DNA from: an uncultured cyanobacterium
GTDB taxonomy: Bacteria; Cyanobacteriota; Cyanobacteriia; CACIAM-69d
Length of the DNA stretch: 42,104 nucleotides
Assembly (NCBI GenBank): GCA_937883785.1
Contig: CALGDE010000017.1
Span: forward strand, 1 to 42,104
Reading direction: 5' to 3'
The first letter of the stretch is position 1; the number at the start of each line of letters is the position of its first letter. Of this stretch, positions 1 to 8,460 are shown piece after piece. The notes below the pieces were generated by a model that saw nothing but the letters and a program-made list of their open reading frames with translations, searched no databases and had not been told where the DNA came from. A program made the position numbers and the translations under genes.

Positions 1-43
1 TCAGGTTCCACTACCACTCCGCCATCCTGACTTCCTCTCCTAA

Positions 44-349
44 TTCTGCAACGCCGTTTTCTACGGCATTCGCATTCTTCCCGAGGGGCAACGACGCCAA
101 AGGTTGCTGGCAGCAGCATCACGAGTATTGGACCTTCAAATGGCAGGACAAATCCTAACTTTTGACCGCATAGCCGCTAACTATTACTCAGAAATTGCCG
201 CTCATCGCCGCAAAATTGGTCGTCCTATTTCCCAGTTTGATGCCCAAATTGCTGCAATTTGTCGAGCGAGGGGGGCAGCGATCGCCACCCGCAACGTGAG
301 CGATTTTGAAGACTGCACCATCGAAATTATCAATCCTTGGACCGATTGA
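44..349 (+). pseudogene. Broken PIN-domain (VapC/FitB-like) toxin ribonuclease, C-terminal part
   Basis: PIN-domain toxins are small metal-dependent ribonucleases of type II toxin-antitoxin pairs. The open frame carries the family's C-terminal two thirds: YGIRILPEGQRR, then ILTFDRIAA, GRPISQFDAQIAAI, ATRNVSDFE and a final INPW. The acidic DAQ and the TRN..DF residues of the active site are present. An in-frame TAA at 41-43 cuts off the N-terminus, including the first catalytic aspartate. The upstream part may continue in another frame (SAILTSS near the window start resembles the usual TTAIT segment), so a frameshift is likely. The only start inside the frame is TTG at 104, which would give 81 residues against the usual 130-140. 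No antitoxin is visible because the window begins here. The family is clear; whether the gene is dead or just mis-sequenced is not. Confidence 0.65.
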
Positions 350-397
350 ATACAATGCCCAGCTTTTGTGGTGGTGGCGATCGCCACTGTCAAAAAC

Positions 398-2701
398 TTA
401 CTGAGCCTGGCGCAGATACTTACCCCAAAGGGTCGCCGCCTGAGCGCTGCTGCCACGGGTGGGGCTATTGTCGTCATTGCCTAGCCATACTCCAGCGGTT
501 AATTTGGTGCCGCGAATATAGCCAACAAACAACAAATCCACATTGCGATCCGTGGTGCCCGTTTTACCCACCGCGTCGGGAACAATGGACGCGGACTGTC
601 CGGTTCCCCCCGCCACCGTTCCTCGCAATAAATCGGTCATTTGCTGAGCCACGCCCGCGTCAACGACCTGTTCATTTCGCCTTGATTCATCCAGATTGTA
701 GTCATAAATTACGCGGCAGGTGGAAAAATCATTGAAGTTTTCGCAGTCGCTGGTGTCCACAATTCGATTAATTGCGTGGGGCTTATTAAACTTTCCATCG
801 TTGGCTAAAATGCCATAAGCACCGGTTAGTTCTAATAGGTTGATTTCGCTTTCTCCTAATATTAATCCGGGCGATCGCCGCAGCTCCGATTTAATGCCCA
901 TGGTCTTCGCCTGGTCAATTACCGCATCAATACCCGCCGCTTCCGCCACCCGCAACGCAATGGGATTTTCTGACCGCGCCACCCCTGGCACCATCGTCAA
1001 GGAACCGCCGCCACCGCGACATCCCCGATACCGCTGCCCCATCCACGTCACCGGCGCACAGCTAAAACTACGTCCCGCAGGAATTCCCTGATTTAACGCT
1101 GCCAAATATGCAAACGTTTTAAACGTAGATCCCGGCTGCCGCTGGGCTTGCACCGCCCGATTAAACTGGCTTTCCTTAAAATCTTTGCCCCCGGACATGG
1201 CAACGATTGCCCCGGTATTGCCGTCCAAAGTGACCACCGCCCCCTGGGAAAAACCGAAGCGAGCCCCATCCCCGGCGATGCTTTCCCGCAGCGATCGATC
1301 AGAGGCTTTTTGTAGGTTTAAATTCAGCGACGTTTCGATGGCAAAGTTGCCCTCCCGCGCCAACGACGGTCCTAATAATTCCTCCAATTCTTGGAACACA
1401 TAGCTATAAAAATAGGGAGCCACATTGCTGCGTAAGGTTTCTTCCGCCTTGGGGCTGACCCGCACTCGCGATCGCCTCGCCCGATTCGCCTCTTCCAAGC
1501 TGATATACCCTTCCGAAATCATCCGCTGAATAACCAGATTGCGGCGCTCCAGAGCTTTCTCATAGTTGACCACAGGATTCCAACGGTTAGGCGCAGGCAA
1601 AATTCCCACCAATGTTGCCGCTTCTGATAGGTCCAATTGTCCGGCGGATTTGCCAAAGTAAAACTGGGCTGCGTCTTCAAATCCATAAAGACCATTCCCC
1701 AGAAAAACCTGATTTAAATAGGTCAATAAAATCTTATCTTTGCCGTAATAAGTTTCTAATTTTAAGGCAACCATTGCCTCCCGTAATTTACGTTCGGCGG
1801 AGTTTTCTCGCCCTACATATTCGGGATAAATAGACCGGGCAACCTGTTGGGTAATGGTGCTGGCTCCCTGCTGCACATCCCCCGCTTGAATATTCACCAC
1901 CGCTGCCCTTAGAACGCCAATGGGATCCACCCCAAAATGCCAATTAAATCGGGCATCTTCTGACGCAATTAATGCCTTGGGCAGGTACTTTCCATATTCG
2001 CCAACGCTTTTCAATTCCCGATGAGTTGTGGTTAGCGGCGGCTGCACGGGCGTTCTGCCATCCCCCGCTGTAATCACCACCGGTCCCCGCACCCCCTGAG
2101 GCAAGGGAATTACCTGGATGCTTTGCCATTCCCACAGGATAATTGCCGTTGCTAGGGCGATCGCCCCTCCAATGCCATACGCCCCATAGCGCAACACCTT
2201 CAGCCACATTGGCGGCGGATCCACATATTCCACCTGCACCGCCTCCGCCAAATCGGACGGTCCCAGGGTCACCGTGTCCCCATGCCCCAGCACCGCGCCA
2301 TTAATGCGCTTTTTGCCAATAAAAATGCCGTTGGTGGACTTGCGATCTTGCAGCACAAACACCGGGCGAAACCAGCCGGGCACCTTGCGCAAGGACAGGT
2401 GCTCCGTACTCACAATGGGGTTGGCAACGGTAATATCCATGTCGGACGATCGCCCCACCAGGTAATACTCCCCCAGAAGGGCGTATTCCTTGCGCTGCCG
2501 AGCCGTTGGGTCATGCACCATCAGCTTAGGCGGCTTGGCGTCGGGGTTGAGGCGAAGCTGGGAAAAATGCACCCGCGACACTTTCTGCGCCATTTGAGAC
2601 AGCCGCCCCAGGATGGTTTTGCTGGGGGCTTGACCGGGGGCGGGCTTGGGGGCGTTATCAGGCTGCTGAGGCGATTGGGGCGGCGGCGTTGAAGGGGCCA
2701 T
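398..2701 (-). CDS. FHA-domain class A penicillin-binding protein (peptidoglycan transglycosylase/transpeptidase)
   Basis: Bifunctional PBP1A-type enzyme that polymerises and cross-links peptidoglycan at the outer face of the cytoplasmic membrane. From ATG at 2701 it has 767 residues: a Pro/Gln-rich start (1-30), a cytoplasmic FHA phosphopeptide-binding domain (about 60-150, with GRSSDMDI and a TNGIFI motif), one membrane helix (about 173-192), a GT51 transglycosylase domain with the SEDARFNWHFGVDP signature (catalytic Glu248), and a transpeptidase domain with S525-T-F-K528, S577-E-N579 and K713-T-G-T. The frame stays open to a TTG at 2749, but those 16 extra residues look non-conserved. It is last in a four-gene minus-strand run, 62 bases after the GTPase gene. 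The FHA domain suggests control by Ser/Thr phosphorylation. FHA-PBP fusions are known in cyanobacteria. All catalytic motifs are intact. Confidence 0.95.
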   Translation of the reverse strand: MAPSTPPPQSPQQPDNAPKPAPGQAPSKTILGRLSQMAQKVSRVHFSQLRLNPDAKPPKLMVHDPTARQRKEYALLGEYYLVGRSSDMDITVANPIVSTEHLSLRKVPGWFRPVFVLQDRKSTNGIFIGKKRINGAVLGHGDTVTLGPSDLAEAVQVEYVDPPPMWLKVLRYGAYGIGGAIALATAIILWEWQSIQVIPLPQGVRGPVVITAGDGRTPVQPPLTTTHRELKSVGEYGKYLPKALIASEDARFNWHFGVDPIGVLRAAVVNIQAGDVQQGASTITQQVARSIYPEYVGRENSAERKLREAMVALKLETYYGKDKILLTYLNQVFLGNGLYGFEDAAQFYFGKSAGQLDLSEAATLVGILPAPNRWNPVVNYEKALERRNLVIQRMISEGYISLEEANRARRSRVRVSPKAEETLRSNVAPYFYSYVFQELEELLGPSLAREGNFAIETSLNLNLQKASDRSLRESIAGDGARFGFSQGAVVTLDGNTGAIVAMSGGKDFKESQFNRAVQAQRQPGSTFKTFAYLAALNQGIPAGRSFSCAPVTWMGQRYRGCRGGGGSLTMVPGVARSENPIALRVAEAAGIDAVIDQAKTMGIKSELRRSPGLILGESEINLLELTGAYGILANDGKFNKPHAINRIVDTSDCENFNDFSTCRVIYDYNLDESRRNEQVVDAGVAQQMTDLLRGTVAGGTGQSASIVPDAVGKTGTTDRNVDLLFVGYIRGTKLTAGVWLGNDDNSPTRGSSAQAATLWGKYLRQAQ

Positions 2702-2763
2702 GGCGGAATTTGTCCAGCAAATGCAGTGTTTAAGAGGGCTTGAAGCCAATATAGCAAGGGGGA

Positions 2764-4395
2764 CTAGGGGGGCGGCGGGTCATAATCTTGCGATCTCCCC
2801 TGGGGTGGCGATGGGTTGTTCTCCCCTAAAAAAGGCTCTTGCATTTCCATTTCTCGCCCTTCCTTTGGCGACAATTCTGATAGGGGTTTTTCCAGTCCCA
2901 AAGGTTTTACTACTTTGGCGATCGCCTCTTTGACAAACAGTTTAATAAACTGGTCCCGCTTATTAAGCTGAAACTGTTTTTGCACCACTTCCGTAATGCC
3001 GCCGTCGCCCCAATCTTGATCGTTACGAAAATATTCCGTAAAACTTTTTCCCGCAATTCTAGTTAGATACGCCGCCGCCACCCCTTGAATTCCCTTACCA
3101 ATAACCGCCGTCGCCAAATTAAATTGCAGCGCCGTGGTGAGGATGCCGATCGCCCCTTTCACAATGCCAAGGCTGGTCAAAGTTTTCGCTAAGGACAACG
3201 CCAATTCTTGGGCGCGATCGCCACTTAAATCGCAGCCATAAATCTTGCCCAACTCCACAATCATCTGGGCATTTACCGCCGCCGTTGCTAACAGGTCCAC
3301 CACCGGCAGCGGCGTAACGGCGATCGCCCCCGCCCCAATCCACTGGTAGCGCTCCACCACCTTATCCGCCTGTCGTCGTCGCTGGGAATCGATCAGTTTC
3401 CGCGCCTTTTCCCCCAGCCGCTGCGCCTGAAGCAGCATATTGTCCGCAATCAAATCCTCCCCCTCGGACCGCAACACCGCCGCCATGCGCTGAATCAACG
3501 GCATCACGTCCGGCTCCGGATAAATCCAATCCCCGTCGGCAAGCTGCACCGCCGGAGGATTCGCTGACACGGGCACCACGTCGCTCACCTCCACCAGCCC
3601 CTGCAACCGCTGCCGCAGCCGTCCCAAAATTGCCTCCCGGTCCGCGTCGGGATAGCGATCCGCCTTGTTGAAAATCACCAGCGACCGCTTACCTACCCCC
3701 ACCAACATCCGCAGCGGGTCATACTCCGACTGGCGCAAATCATCATCCACCACAAACAGCAACAAATCCGCCTCCGTCGCCATCCGCCGCGCCATCCGCT
3801 CCCGCTTGCCGCCGGCAACTCCCGCCTCCAAAATCCCCGGCGTATCGGTAATCAAAATATCCCGCTGAAGCCCCCGCAGCCGCAGTGTGTAGGTAGCCCC
3901 CTCCTCCGTGGTGCCCATGGGAGCCCCCACTTCTCCCACCACTCGCCCCATCAAGGCATTAATCAACGACGTTTTTCCCGCCGACCCAGTGCCAAACACC
4001 ACCACCAGCAACTCCCCCCGGGCCAGATTTTCCGCAATTTCCCGGGACTTTTCCAACAGCGCCTGCCGCGCCACATCCCCCTGAATTTGGGACACCTGTT
4101 TACGCACCGCCCGCAACGTTTCCTCCGCCGCCTCTGCCTTTACCTGGGACACCTGCACCGGACGGCGACGGTTATTTCCCTTTTTCGCCACCCCAAACAG
4201 GTTGAAGTAGTACACAAACGCAAATAGCAGCGCCCCCAACAGGGCAATCACCAGCAGCAGCACCAGGTTCCCCAAAAACGGCGCGGTCCAGGTCACCTGC
4301 CAATACAGCTGCTGAATGGCGTTCACCAGCCACAGCACAAATCCCAAAATGACGCATAGGCCGATGAGAATTACCAGTAGACGGGGAAGGGGCAT
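2764..4395 (-). CDS. Membrane-associated Era-like GTPase with C-terminal DUF697 domain
   Basis: Predicted GTP-binding protein of 543 residues at the cytoplasmic membrane. Two helices (about 7-27 and 42-64) anchor it. A basic stretch and a helical linker follow, then a GTPase domain with G1 GTGSAGKTS (135-143), G3 DTPG (184-187), G4 NKAD (243-246) and a G5-like VSAN (276-279). The C-terminal DUF697 domain contains hydrophobic segments (about 352-375 and 408-447) with the family motif TPLPVVDLLATAAVN. The last 40 residues are charged and proline-rich. DUF697 GTPases such as YcjF are linked to membranes and stress in other bacteria, but their exact role is unknown. It lies between the kinase-like gene (37 bases) and the PBP gene (62 bases), consistent with one transcript. 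The ATG is at 4395. The family assignment is firm; the cellular job is not. Confidence 0.9.
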   Translation of the reverse strand: MPLPRLLVILIGLCVILGFVLWLVNAIQQLYWQVTWTAPFLGNLVLLLVIALLGALLFAFVYYFNLFGVAKKGNNRRRPVQVSQVKAEAAEETLRAVRKQVSQIQGDVARQALLEKSREIAENLARGELLVVVFGTGSAGKTSLINALMGRVVGEVGAPMGTTEEGATYTLRLRGLQRDILITDTPGILEAGVAGGKRERMARRMATEADLLLFVVDDDLRQSEYDPLRMLVGVGKRSLVIFNKADRYPDADREAILGRLRQRLQGLVEVSDVVPVSANPPAVQLADGDWIYPEPDVMPLIQRMAAVLRSEGEDLIADNMLLQAQRLGEKARKLIDSQRRRQADKVVERYQWIGAGAIAVTPLPVVDLLATAAVNAQMIVELGKIYGCDLSGDRAQELALSLAKTLTSLGIVKGAIGILTTALQFNLATAVIGKGIQGVAAAYLTRIAGKSFTEYFRNDQDWGDGGITEVVQKQFQLNKRDQFIKLFVKEAIAKVVKPLGLEKPLSELSPKEGREMEMQEPFLGENNPSPPQGRSQDYDPPPP

Positions 4396-4432
4396 ATCGG
4401 GCTAGCGACACCAGTAAGGATATTAGAGTTGC

Positions 4433-5692
4433 TTAAGGGAGATTGGTGGGTAGGGCGATTTCAAAGCGGCTGATTAAGGCACCTGTGTCGCCTTGTCCCT
4501 CCAGGTTTTGCACCGTAAGGAGACCGCCCATGGAGTTGACCAAAAGTTGGGCAAGGCGCAGGGCGAAGGTGGGGGAGGTGAACGGGGGCGGGGCGATCGC
4601 TGCCAACAAGTTCTCGCGGTCTAAGTCGGGGGTGGTTACGGCGGCAAGGGGATCAGCCTCCTCCAGCAACTGCACCGGTTCCCGCCATAGCTCGTAGGAA
4701 CAGGAGCTGTCTAAATAAATCATAAGGGTACTTTTCGACTGGCGAGCCGACAGGCGCAGCATTCCCCCCTGCCCCTGTTCCGTAAACAAAGTAATTAAGG
4801 CTTCGATTAAGTCTACCAATGCCTGAGAAAGGCGCTTTGGATCGCCAATACCTAAGCAGGTTTCTTCAGGAGAAACTACATTAAATCGTAGGTTTCGATT
4901 AACCGCCTGAAGCTCAATAAGACGCTGCACTTCGGTAAAGATTTTATCCGCAGAAATGGTTTGTAAATTAACCGCAACGTCGCTGTAGGTAACCTTCGAA
5001 ACATCAATTAAATGGTCCAGCAAGGACACCCATTTCAAAATAGCTTCGTTGGCTTGCTGAATAAATTCTCGCTCTTCTTCCCGGTTTTCGCACAGGTCTG
5101 ACAGTACGAGCTGGTGTAGCCCTACGGCGCTGCTGAGGGGCGATCGCAACTCGTGGGCCGTGCGTGCCAGAAAACCACTTTTAAACTGTTCTGCCTGCAC
5201 CGACCGATAATAAGCCAGCCGCCATGCTTCTAAGTCGCTACTATCTAAATCGCCATTGCTAGAACCGTCAGATGTTCTCTCAATTCCTTCGTCTTCAATA
5301 GTATTTTCTGCGCTATTTTCCGATTGCATTGGACTTAAATAAGTTTGATCGCCGGACTGTGTTTTTGGATCGAGAAATCTATCATTAATATCGTCGTTAG
5401 TGCCTTGGTCAATTGATAAAGATGGCGAAGCACTGGACGAGCTAACTGACGAATAGACTGAGGGAACGGTGGGATATTTAACGGCGGCGAGGCGAGTTTG
5501 GCGACGACCTTGACGCAATCCTATTGTGTAGGCGATCGCCCCCCCAACGGCAACTCCAATTAGTACGCTACTCCAAACCAAGTGATTGCTCCCAAAGGTT
5601 GCCCCTTTATTTTTTCCCCTACCTTGTTTTAGCGTTTGCTGAAAAATTAGTGAGCAGAGTCTTGATCGATAATGCAGCGAGAAGTCGGTCAA
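4433..5692 (-). CDS. Membrane histidine-kinase-like protein with degenerate ATPase domain
   Basis: Two-component sensor kinase relative. One N-terminal membrane helix (about 39-58) is followed by a long Ser/Asp/Glu-rich, probably disordered stretch (80-155) and a HisKA dimerisation domain with FLARTAHELRSPLSS (His180). The following HATPase region is unusual. The N-box asparagine is missing (DLIEALI), the G1 DxGxG motif is replaced around LDSSCSYELW, and only the end (LRLAQLLVNSMGG) resembles the G2/last-strand region. ATP binding is therefore doubtful. It could act as a phosphoacceptor or scaffold. The frame has no ATG: it opens with TTG at 5692, but a TTG at 5581 with GGGAG seven bases upstream would place the membrane helix at the very N-terminus and may be the true start. 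It follows the Sua5-like gene by 8 bases (or 119). No response regulator is adjacent. Confidence 0.8.
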   Translation of the reverse strand: MTDFSLHYRSRLCSLIFQQTLKQGRGKNKGATFGSNHLVWSSVLIGVAVGGAIAYTIGLRQGRRQTRLAAVKYPTVPSVYSSVSSSSASPSLSIDQGTNDDINDRFLDPKTQSGDQTYLSPMQSENSAENTIEDEGIERTSDGSSNGDLDSSDLEAWRLAYYRSVQAEQFKSGFLARTAHELRSPLSSAVGLHQLVLSDLCENREEEREFIQQANEAILKWVSLLDHLIDVSKVTYSDVAVNLQTISADKIFTEVQRLIELQAVNRNLRFNVVSPEETCLGIGDPKRLSQALVDLIEALITLFTEQGQGGMLRLSARQSKSTLMIYLDSSCSYELWREPVQLLEEADPLAAVTTPDLDRENLLAAIAPPPFTSPTFALRLAQLLVNSMGGLLTVQNLEGQGDTGALISRFEIALPTNLP

Positions 5693-5700
5693 GAATAGGG

Positions 5701-6327
5701 CTAGGCAGGAAAGCTATCGTCCAATTGCACACTACCCTGGCGAAAAACTGACCACCCTTGATCAGTCCACTGGGCCACCGTAGAGGGCTGTCCCGATCCC
5801 ATTTCTGCGGCGTCTCCCAGAGACTCCACATAGGGGGCGATCGCCTCCGTTTCCAGCGCTGCCACCTCGGGAAACGTGTTGGCAATTCTCCGAAGGAGGC
5901 GTAAAGGAGGCTTGCCTGATAAATTGGCGCTGGTGGTGGCTAGGACCCCCGTTTCCCGAAGGATTTCTTGGGCAATGGGGTGGTTGGGAATGCGCACGCC
6001 AACGGTGGTGGGATTTAGGCGGTGCACGTCCAGGGGAACGAGATCACTGGACGGCAACACCAGGGTTAATGCACCAGGCCAATATTTCTCCGCCGTTTCT
6101 GTCCAACGTTGGCGATCACCCGCTGACCCTTTGACGTAGGGCAGTAGGGAGTCCACGTTTGCCGCCATTAGGATCAAAGGCTTTGTGGGACTGCGACCTT
6201 TTGCCTTGAAAATTTCGGCGCTGTTGTCTGGCTTGATTGCCAGGGCTGGCACCGTATCGGTGGGAAAACTCACCAAGCCGCCCCCACAGGCAATTTCAAC
6301 CAGTCTCGTTAGGGAAACCTGAGCCAT
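5701..6327 (-). CDS. Sua5/YciO/YrdC family protein, probable L-threonylcarbamoyladenylate synthase
   Basis: Enzymes of this family make threonylcarbamoyl-AMP from threonine, bicarbonate and ATP, the first step of the t6A37 modification of ANN-decoding tRNAs in the cytoplasm. The 208 residues cover one YrdC domain. Key segments are SFPTDTVPALA near residue 20, FKAKGRSPTKPLILM (K, R, S/T and KP of the substrate pocket) and ATTSANLSGKPP. There is no C-terminal Sua5 extension, so it is TsaC-length. The ATG at 6327 begins right at the family N-terminus. It heads the minus-strand block that continues into the kinase-like, GTPase and PBP genes. YciO paralogues look similar and are less active, so the exact subfamily is uncertain. 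Confidence 0.88.
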   Translation of the reverse strand: MAQVSLTRLVEIACGGGLVSFPTDTVPALAIKPDNSAEIFKAKGRSPTKPLILMAANVDSLLPYVKGSAGDRQRWTETAEKYWPGALTLVLPSSDLVPLDVHRLNPTTVGVRIPNHPIAQEILRETGVLATTSANLSGKPPLRLLRRIANTFPEVAALETEAIAPYVESLGDAAEMGSGQPSTVAQWTDQGWSVFRQGSVQLDDSFPA

Positions 6328-6641
6328 AAAAAATCAGTCAGGGAAGTATCGGTCGGGAGATGTCAGGGCAGAAAAATTCGGGACGCAATCAGTGAGTTAA
6401 GAGAACAACGAGCCAAAACAAAAGTAAGCCAAAACAAAAATTAGCCAAAACAAAAACCAGTTCAAGGAATAACCTGAACAATCCGTAACGCCAGGCATCT
6501 AACGCTTTTATTCCCAAACTTTTACCCCTAACCATAGTTTCACCGTTGGAGCCTGATGGGTCAAACCTAATGGGCAGTTCCTGAATAAAAGGGGCACACT
6601 GGAACAGTGAGTTAGGGAACCGTAACAAGGCGACTCGCCCC
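6328..6641. other. Divergent intergenic region
   Basis: This is the 314-base gap between the start of the Sua5-like gene (minus) and the CHAT gene (plus), so it should contain both promoters. I could not assign convincing -35/-10 pairs. It contains a three-unit 16-bp tandem repeat (6411-6458). An AAGGCG at 6627-6632 might serve as a weak ribosome binding site for the ATG at 6642. Confidence 0.5.
6411..6458. repeat. 16-bp tandem repeat, three units
   Basis: Three consecutive units of AGCCAAAACAAAA plus three variable bases occupy 6411-6426, 6427-6442 and 6443-6458. The first 13 bases are the same in all three. The array is A-rich on the plus strand and lies in the divergent gap. It could be a regulatory spacer or simple slippage product. 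Confidence 0.85.
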
Positions 6642-8102
6642 ATGACTATTCTAAATTTCAACTTACATTGTGCTGGCTCCATTAAGCCCATGAATGCTGA
6701 CACTGCCAAGGGAAAATCGATTGCCCTGACCCGCAGGAAACTTACGGGCTGGCGATCGCTGGGGATTACGCTAGCGGCTGTTGGGCAGGGGATATTGTTC
6801 AGCGCTGGGGCGATCGCCCAGTCCCCCGAAACCCGCACTACACCTGATCCCAAAGTGACGGTGGAGCGCTTAGAAAGCGTTTGGGAGGGGCAGTATGAGG
6901 AGCATTTTGATCGAGATTTAGAGGCCACGGTTCACACCCCCGGCTCCATTGCGGCAACGCTGCGGCGAGCTCGGGTGCAAACGGGTCGTAAATCTGCGGT
7001 TCTCTACGCTATGCCGGAATCCTATGGCTTGGAATTACGGCTGGTGACCGAAGAGGGAGAAGTGGTCATCGACATGGTACCGGCAGCCAATACTGAGGCG
7101 ATCGCCCAGGTGGTGCAGCAATTTCGACAGTCCCTCACCAACCCCCTAGAGCGTAAGGTGGGGAGCGATCGCTATCTAACCTCTGCTCAGCAGCTTTACC
7201 AATGGATAATGGCCCCCGTCACCCAAGCCTTGGAAGACGCTGATGTTGATGTGGTTATTTTCTGCATGGGGGAAGGGCTGCGGGCAGTGCCCTTCGCTGC
7301 TTTGCACGACGGCGAGCAGTTTCTAGTGGAAAAATACGCCGTTGCTCAAATTCCTGGATTTAGCCTGTTTGAAGCGCGCCACCGTTCCCTAAAAAACGAG
7401 CAGGTTTTGGCTATGGGTGCGTCAGAATTTCAAGCTCAGGTGCCGCTGCCGGGGGTGCCTGTTGAGCTAGAAACGATTTTGGGGCTGGGAGACACGGGCC
7501 CCAGCGCAGAGGAGACAGAACCGTGGAAAGGAGCGAGTTTCCTTAATAGCCGGTTCACCTTAAAAGCCTTGGAAGAGGAACATCGAAGCGGTGAGTTTGG
7601 CATTATCCACCTGGCTACCCATGCTGAATTCCGCACCGGTAAGTCTGATCAGTCTTATATTCAGCTATGGTCCGAGCAACTGACGTTGGATAAGCTGGTG
7701 TCTTTAAATTGGACCGATCCCATGGTGGAGTTATTGGTGCTGAGCGCGTGCCAAACGGCGGTGGGTGATTCGGAGGCGGAAATGGGCTTTGCGGGACTGG
7801 CGGTAAATTCGGGGGTGCGCTCTGCCTTGGCAAGTTTGTGGGTGGTGAGCGATCGTGGCACCTTGGCGCTAATGGGAGAGTTTTATCGCCAGCTCAAGCA
7901 AACACCGACGCGAGTGGACGCCCTGCGGGAAACCCAGCTCGCCATGATTCGGGGGGAAGTGGCGGTGGATGGAAACCGCATCACTCGCGGTACCCGTGGC
8001 GGCATCATCGTACTGCCCCAGATTCTCCAGGCTAACGGACGAGAATCCTTATCCCATCCTTACTACTGGTCTGCCTTTTCTATGATTGGCAACCCCTGGT
8101 AA
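6642..8102 (+). CDS. Exported CHAT-domain (caspase-like) protein
   Basis: CHAT domains are clan CD cysteine peptidases related to caspases and separase. The 486 residues contain an N-terminal signal-like segment with a twin arginine (TRRKLTGW at 30-37), a hydrophobic stretch (39-58) and a likely cleavage site after AIA (57-59). The CHAT domain fills about 180-486. The catalytic dyad is intact: His327 in HLATHAEF and Cys370 in LSACQTAVG. FYRQLKQTP and HPYYWSAFSMIGNPW are typical closing motifs. No TPR repeats are present, unlike many cyanobacterial CHAT proteins. An alternative ATG at 6690 (residue 17) leaves a more compact signal peptide. The gene is single and divergent from the Sua5-like gene. 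The family is certain; substrate and role are unknown. Confidence 0.9.
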   Translation: MTILNFNLHCAGSIKPMNADTAKGKSIALTRRKLTGWRSLGITLAAVGQGILFSAGAIAQSPETRTTPDPKVTVERLESVWEGQYEEHFDRDLEATVHTPGSIAATLRRARVQTGRKSAVLYAMPESYGLELRLVTEEGEVVIDMVPAANTEAIAQVVQQFRQSLTNPLERKVGSDRYLTSAQQLYQWIMAPVTQALEDADVDVVIFCMGEGLRAVPFAALHDGEQFLVEKYAVAQIPGFSLFEARHRSLKNEQVLAMGASEFQAQVPLPGVPVELETILGLGDTGPSAEETEPWKGASFLNSRFTLKALEEEHRSGEFGIIHLATHAEFRTGKSDQSYIQLWSEQLTLDKLVSLNWTDPMVELLVLSACQTAVGDSEAEMGFAGLAVNSGVRSALASLWVVSDRGTLALMGEFYRQLKQTPTRVDALRETQLAMIRGEVAVDGNRITRGTRGGIIVLPQILQANGRESLSHPYYWSAFSMIGNPW

Positions 8103-8122
8103 GCCCGGTTGTATAAGTCGGG

Positions 8123-8304
8123 CAGAACTTACGTAAGACAGCTGTTTGAGTCCAAAAACAAACCTTGCGTCGGCTTCCTCCCTGACCAAGGGGACTAAGG
8201 GGGGATCTTTCCCATTGAGTGTTTTGTTTGAAGTGGGGATGACGGGTTAAAGGGGGTGGGATCCCCCAAACTCCCTTGGTAAAGGAGGCTTTGCGTTAGT
8301 CCTG
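8123..8304. mobile_element. MITE-like palindromic element (type 2)
   Basis: The 182-bp element has terminal inverted repeats CAGAACTTACGTAA (8123-8136) and, at the right end, the reverse complement of CAGGACTAACGCAA (8291-8304), 11 of 14 positions matching. Inside, a long imperfect inverted repeat (about 8164-8210 against 8255-8295) pairs CTCCCTGACCAAGGGGACT with its partner around CCCAAACTCCCTTGGT. CAGGACTTACGCA-type termini are, from general knowledge, common on cyanobacterial insertion sequences and MITEs. No transposase is encoded, so it would depend on a full-length IS elsewhere. It sits directly upstream of the ABC transporter gene. Confidence 0.75.
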
Positions 8305-8460
8305 TTGGGCAGTTTTGCACCTTTAAAATGTCTGATTTGCCGTGGACCGTCACCAGATGTGGTCTTATGGATGGGGTTGTTAACGTTCTCGTGCCTCATG
8401 GCGTCTGTGTCTCCGGCTGCGTCTAATTCTGATTTTTCTGGCGACCCCTCTGCGGCGTCT

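Noticed and set aside
398-735. Plus-strand frame opposite the PBP C-terminus
   Set aside because: Antisense shadow of a gene with all motifs intact; its composition follows the codon pattern of the real gene.
8305-8460. N-terminal 52-residue extension of the ABC exporter
   Set aside because: It begins at a TTG next to the MITE end, has no ribosome binding site and no resemblance to the family.
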